Made by a program: the position numbers and the translations under genes
Shown: piece by piece, positions 60,806 to 64,000 of the stretch
Numbering within the stretch: the first letter of the stretch is position 1
Layout of the letters: every line of letters begins with the position of its first letter
The notes under the pieces: model-generated
The model's database searches: none
Told to the model about the DNA's origin: nothing
The model's input: the letters and a program-made list of their open reading frames with translations, nothing else
NCBI GenBank assembly: GCA_049322355.1
Contig: JBMORG010000028.1
Coordinates: 88,212-152,211, forward strand
Reading direction: 5' to 3'
DNA: 64,000 nt
Source: 0-14-0-80-60-11 sp049322355
GTDB lineage: Bacteria; Desulfobacterota; Desulfobaccia; Desulfobaccales; 0-14-0-80-60-11

Positions 60806-62341
60806 ATGCAGCTACCAATCCTCTCCATTCTAATCTTCCTCCCCTTGGTGGGGATAGGGGTCCTGGTAATCCTGGACCGCAAGCGCCACAAGGAGCTTAA
60901 GGTCGCCGCCCTCATCATCTCCGTGGCGGAGTTCCTGGTTTCCCTCCCCCTATGGTTCAACTTCAACAGCAAGACTGCGGCCATGCAGTTCGTGGAGCGC
61001 TACGAGTGGCTGCCCACCTATGGCATCAGCTACTACGTGGGGGTGGACGGTTTTTCCCTCCTGCTCATTATGCTCACCACCTTCCTGACCCCGCTGTGCG
61101 TGCTGGCCACCTGGGAAGACATTCAGCATCGGGTCAAAGAATTCATGGTGTGCCTCCTGGCCCTGATGAGCGGCATGATCGGCGTCTTTGTTTCCCTGGA
61201 CCTCTTCCTGTTCTATGTCTTCTGGGAAGTGATGCTCATCCCCATGTACCTGCTCATCGGGGTCTGGGGCAATCCGGCCCGCCGGGTGTATGCGGCCATC
61301 AAGTTTTTCCTGTTCACCATGTTCGGCTCCCTGCTGATGTTGGTGGCCATTTTGGTCCTCTACTTCCACTACGGCAAAACCACCGGCACCTATACTTTTG
61401 ACTTGCTGAAGATGTATGGCCTGTCCATCCCCTTCAATATGCAGTTCTGGATGTTTCTGGCCTTCGGTTTGGCCTTCGCCATCAAGGTGCCCATGTTTCC
61501 CTTCCACACCTGGTTGCCGGACGCCCATACCGAAGCCCCCACCGTGGGTTCCGTCATCCTGGCCGCGGTGCTCCTGAAGATGGGAACTTACGGCTTCCTG
61601 CGTTTCAATATGCCGCTTTTTCCCCAGGCGGCCCACTACTTTGTACCCCTGTTCAGCATTCTGGCGATTATCGGCATCGTTTACGGCGCCCTGGTATCCA
61701 TGATGCAAAATGACCTGAAACGCCTGGTAGCCTTCTCTTCTGTGAGTCACCTGGGTTTCGTCATGCTCGGGCTGTTTACCTTTACCATGCCCGGGGTTCA
61801 GGGCGGCATTATCCAGATGATTAACCACGGTTTGTCCACCGGGGCGCTCTTCTTTATTGTCGGGATGATTTATGAGCGCCGGCACACCCGCATGATCTCC
61901 GATTTCGGCGGCATATGCACCCCCATGCCCGTTTATGCCACCATCTTTATGATTGTTTCACTCTCCTCCATCGGGCTGCCTGGATTGAACGGCTTCATCG
62001 GGGAATTCCTCATTCTTCTGGGTACCTTTAAAACCAACATGGTGTATGCCACTATCGCCGCCACCGGGGTCATCTTCGCGGCCTGCTATATGCTGTGGAT
62101 GTTCCAGCGGGTGGTGTTCGGCAAGGTTGAAAACCCGAAGAACCAAGAACTCAAGGACCTGTCCTGGCGTGAGATTGCCATTTTTGCGCCCCTGATCCTC
62201 TTTATCGTCTGGATCGGGGTCTATCCTGACACCTTTTTGGACAAGACCAAGGCCACCACGGAGAACTTCCTGGCTATGATGGAAAAGGCCAAAACCACGC
62301 AAGTTTCCCAACTCCACGTGTTTAAGGGGGAGGCGAAATGA
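60806..62341 (+). CDS. nuoM: NADH-quinone oxidoreductase subunit M
   Basis: This 511-residue antiporter-like subunit contains FYVFWEVMLIPMYLLIGVWG with the conserved Glu, PMFPFHTWLPDAHTEAPTVGSVILA and KRLVAFSSVSHLGFVMLG. It pumps protons in the middle of the membrane arm. It overlaps nuoN by four bases at its end (ATGA), which shows coupled translation. Confidence 0.97.
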   Translation: MQLPILSILIFLPLVGIGVLVILDRKRHKELKVAALIISVAEFLVSLPLWFNFNSKTAAMQFVERYEWLPTYGISYYVGVDGFSLLLIMLTTFLTPLCVLATWEDIQHRVKEFMVCLLALMSGMIGVFVSLDLFLFYVFWEVMLIPMYLLIGVWGNPARRVYAAIKFFLFTMFGSLLMLVAILVLYFHYGKTTGTYTFDLLKMYGLSIPFNMQFWMFLAFGLAFAIKVPMFPFHTWLPDAHTEAPTVGSVILAAVLLKMGTYGFLRFNMPLFPQAAHYFVPLFSILAIIGIVYGALVSMMQNDLKRLVAFSSVSHLGFVMLGLFTFTMPGVQGGIIQMINHGLSTGALFFIVGMIYERRHTRMISDFGGICTPMPVYATIFMIVSLSSIGLPGLNGFIGEFLILLGTFKTNMVYATIAATGVIFAACYMLWMFQRVVFGKVENPKNQELKDLSWREIAIFAPLILFIVWIGVYPDTFLDKTKATTENFLAMMEKAKTTQVSQLHVFKGEAK

Positions 62342-63801
62342 CCCTCACCATCCCTGGCTTCCAAATGAGCAGTATCGGGCCGTGGCTGACCCTAACAGTG
62401 ACCGCCATCCTGATCCTGGTGCTGGATGCCCTGTCCCCCAAAGGCGGGAAGAAGGCGTGTTTCTCCGGGCTCGCCCTGCTGGGCCTGGTGGTGGCGGCGT
62501 TCCAGACCATCGGCCTCTGGGGCAAGACCGGGACCGATTTCGCCGGCATGGTCTTTCTGGACAGCTTCGGCTGCTTCTTCTACCTGGTCTTTATCCTGGG
62601 GGCGGCGTTGACGGTGCTCATTTCCCGGCAGTACCTGGAAGACTACGGCAAAAATTTGGGTGAATACTACGCCCTCATTCTCTTCGCCACCCTGGGCATG
62701 ATGCTCATGGCAGCAGGCGCCCATCTGATCATGATCTTCCTGGGTCTTGAGGTCATGTCCATCGCCGTCTACGTCCTGGCCGGCTTCTTTAGGGAGGATG
62801 TGCGTTCCAACGAGGCCTCCCTGAAGTACCTCATCCTGGGATCATTTTCCAGCGCCTTCCTGCTCTTCGGCATGGCCATGCTCTACGGCGCCGCAGGCGG
62901 CACCCTGTTCCTGAGCGAGCTGCCCAAGCGCCTGGCCCTGGAAACCGCCAGCCAGCCTTTGATTCTCTTGAGTATCGCCCTGTTGGTGGTGGGCTTCGGC
63001 TTCAAAGTAGCTTCGGCCCCCTTCCACATGTGGACCCCGGACGTCTATGAAGGCGCGCCCACCTCGGTGACCGCGTTCATGGCCGTGGCCGTCAAGGCCG
63101 CCGCGTTCGCCGCCTTCGCCCGGGTCTTCTTCCTGGCCTTCCCGGCCATGAAAGTGGACTGGAACATGCTCCTCTGGGTCCTGGCTGTGGCCACCATGAC
63201 CATCGGAAATATCGCAGCCATCGCCCAAACCAACATCAAACGTATGCTGGCCTACTCCTCCATCGCCCACGCCGGCTATCTGTTGGTGGCCCTGGTGGCC
63301 GCCAACCAGTTGGGCGCGGTCAGCCTCCTCTACTACCTGTTGGCCTATACCTTAATGAACCTGGGGGCTTTCGGGGTGGTGATCCTGGTGGGACGGAAAA
63401 AAGACAGCTACCTGAATATCTACGATTATTCCGGCCTGGCCGTGCAACACCCGGTCTTGGCGGCATCCATGGCCCTGTTCATGTTTGCCCTAGCAGGTAT
63501 TCCACCTACTGCCGGCTTCGTGGGCAAATTCTATATCTTCTCGGCCGCGGTCCAGGCCGGCTACATCTGGCTGGCCATCCTCGGCGTCATGAACTCCCTG
63601 GTGTCGGTTTACTATTATCTCCGCATCACCGTGCTCATGTACATGAAGCCCGCGGAGGCGGATTTGGGCCCGGTGGCCTTCTCTCCGGCACAAACTGCGG
63701 TGGTGGCCGTCACCGCCGCCGGGGTGCTGCTCATCGGTATCTTCCCTGGCTATCTCTACAATCTGGCCAGCAACTCCGTTAAGATATTTCCCGGCCTTTA
63801 A
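62338..63801 (+). CDS. nuoN: NADH-quinone oxidoreductase subunit N
   Basis: This 487-residue antiporter-like subunit is the third pump module. LGLEVMSIAVYVLAGFFRED, FKVASAPFHMWTPDVYEGAPTSVTAFMAV and KRMLAYSSIAHAGYLLVAL mark it clearly. It is the last gene of the operon; a hairpin follows 11 bases after the stop codon. The operon therefore covers all fourteen subunit functions in thirteen genes. Confidence 0.97.
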   Translation: MTLTIPGFQMSSIGPWLTLTVTAILILVLDALSPKGGKKACFSGLALLGLVVAAFQTIGLWGKTGTDFAGMVFLDSFGCFFYLVFILGAALTVLISRQYLEDYGKNLGEYYALILFATLGMMLMAAGAHLIMIFLGLEVMSIAVYVLAGFFREDVRSNEASLKYLILGSFSSAFLLFGMAMLYGAAGGTLFLSELPKRLALETASQPLILLSIALLVVGFGFKVASAPFHMWTPDVYEGAPTSVTAFMAVAVKAAAFAAFARVFFLAFPAMKVDWNMLLWVLAVATMTIGNIAAIAQTNIKRMLAYSSIAHAGYLLVALVAANQLGAVSLLYYLLAYTLMNLGAFGVVILVGRKKDSYLNIYDYSGLAVQHPVLAASMALFMFALAGIPPTAGFVGKFYIFSAAVQAGYIWLAILGVMNSLVSVYYYLRITVLMYMKPAEADLGPVAFSPAQTAVVAVTAAGVLLIGIFPGYLYNLASNSVKIFPGL

Positions 63802-63811
63802 ATCATTCCCA

Positions 63812-63841
63812 GGGAGCTAAGGTCTTTGGACCTTTGCTCCC
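63812..63841. terminator. Hairpin after nuoN
   Basis: GGGAGC then AAGGTC pair with GACCTT then GCTCCC, giving about 12 base pairs with one T-T mismatch around a TTTG loop. There is no T-run, so it is a stem-loop or weak bidirectional terminator for the nuo operon. Confidence 0.5.
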
Positions 63842-63891
63842 ACTTCTCCCCCTTCTGCTATTTCACTCAGCCCTTATACCATTTTCGCTTT

Positions 63892-64000
63892 CTACTGCAA
63901 CAAATAGGAGCACTGGCAAAGCTCCATAAAGCGGCTCGGGGTTAGGTTTGTCAAAGTCACTGTCAGGATATCCATCAGGTCGTCCAGGTATGTATAAAGG
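63892..64000 (-). CDS. Possible C-terminal end of a minus-strand gene (partial)
   Basis: The last 109 bases read on the minus strand as an uninterrupted frame of 35 residues ending in TAG at 63894-63892, with LYTYLDDLMDILTVTLTNL and SRFMELCQCSYLL. It is helical and hydrophobic. It is too short to name and may be chance, since the rest lies outside the window. Confidence 0.3.
   Translation of the reverse strand, partial: LYTYLDDLMDILTVTLTNLTPSRFMELCQCSYLLQ

Noticed and set aside
60950..61885. 311-residue minus-strand frame opposite nuoM
   Set aside because: It is an antisense shadow with a low-complexity His/Gly/Gln-rich product.

Overview
The window looks like chromosome of an anaerobic Desulfobacterota (delta-proteobacterial, sulfate-reducer-like) organism of roughly 55-60% GC. 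The signs are a methyl-branch folate pair typical of the Wood-Ljungdahl pathway (1-1018), an AhbC-type radical SAM enzyme of the siroheme-dependent heme route, a ferredoxin-thioredoxin-reductase-like protein, a PEP-CTERM surface protein, and a full nuo operon whose first gene fuses NuoE and NuoF. The lineage is inferred from gene content; there is no rRNA in the window. I saw no tRNA, rRNA, CRISPR array, transposase or integrase.

Layout. 1-7.4 kb: folate-binding methyltransferase and cyclodeaminase-like genes (minus), an enlarged ClpX-like unfoldase followed by ahbC (plus), then a long repetitive PEP-CTERM protein (minus) with a possible transcription-attenuation leader, and a cold-shock protein. 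7.6-11.4 kb: histone-deacetylase-like deacetylase, Fe/Mn superoxide dismutase, a degenerate hybrid histidine kinase and a PC4-like DNA-binding protein. 11.6-23.5 kb: cysS, a GYD protein, uvrB, a B12-binding radical SAM enzyme, dnaJ, yggU, yggT, an MFS exporter, an ion channel, a YkgJ-type cysteine-cluster protein and an SH3 protein. 23.8-27 kb: a UDP-galactopyranose-mutase-like flavoprotein and a very AT-rich glycosyltransferase-like membrane gene, probably acquired. 27.6-33.7 kb: rpsB-tsf-pyrH-frr-uppS, converging on uvrC. 34-42.5 kb: small mixed genes, including an aldo/keto reductase, TrmJ-like methylase, Pro/Gln-rich secreted repeat protein, Slp lipoprotein, Mth938-like protein, amidohydrolase, and a minus-strand run of glutaredoxin-like, FTR-like, HExxH and FmdB genes. 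42.7-48.7 kb: a TMTC-like membrane/TPR protein, a papain-family protease next to a chagasin-family inhibitor, a divergent KptA-like protein and a DUF218 protein. 48.8-63.8 kb: nuoEF-A-B-C-D-G-H-I-J-K-L-M-N, a complete NADH-type complex I.

The most notable points are: the ClpX-like protein, which lacks a zinc domain, keeps an IGF loop and appears to carry a second lid-like segment; the co-encoded C1 protease and I42 inhibitor; the mutually exclusive hairpins upstream of the PEP-CTERM gene; the glutaredoxin/FTR pair with an altered third cysteine motif; the overlapping HExxH/FmdB pair; and several families of dispersed palindromic repeats, which occupy four of the gaps inside the nuo operon.
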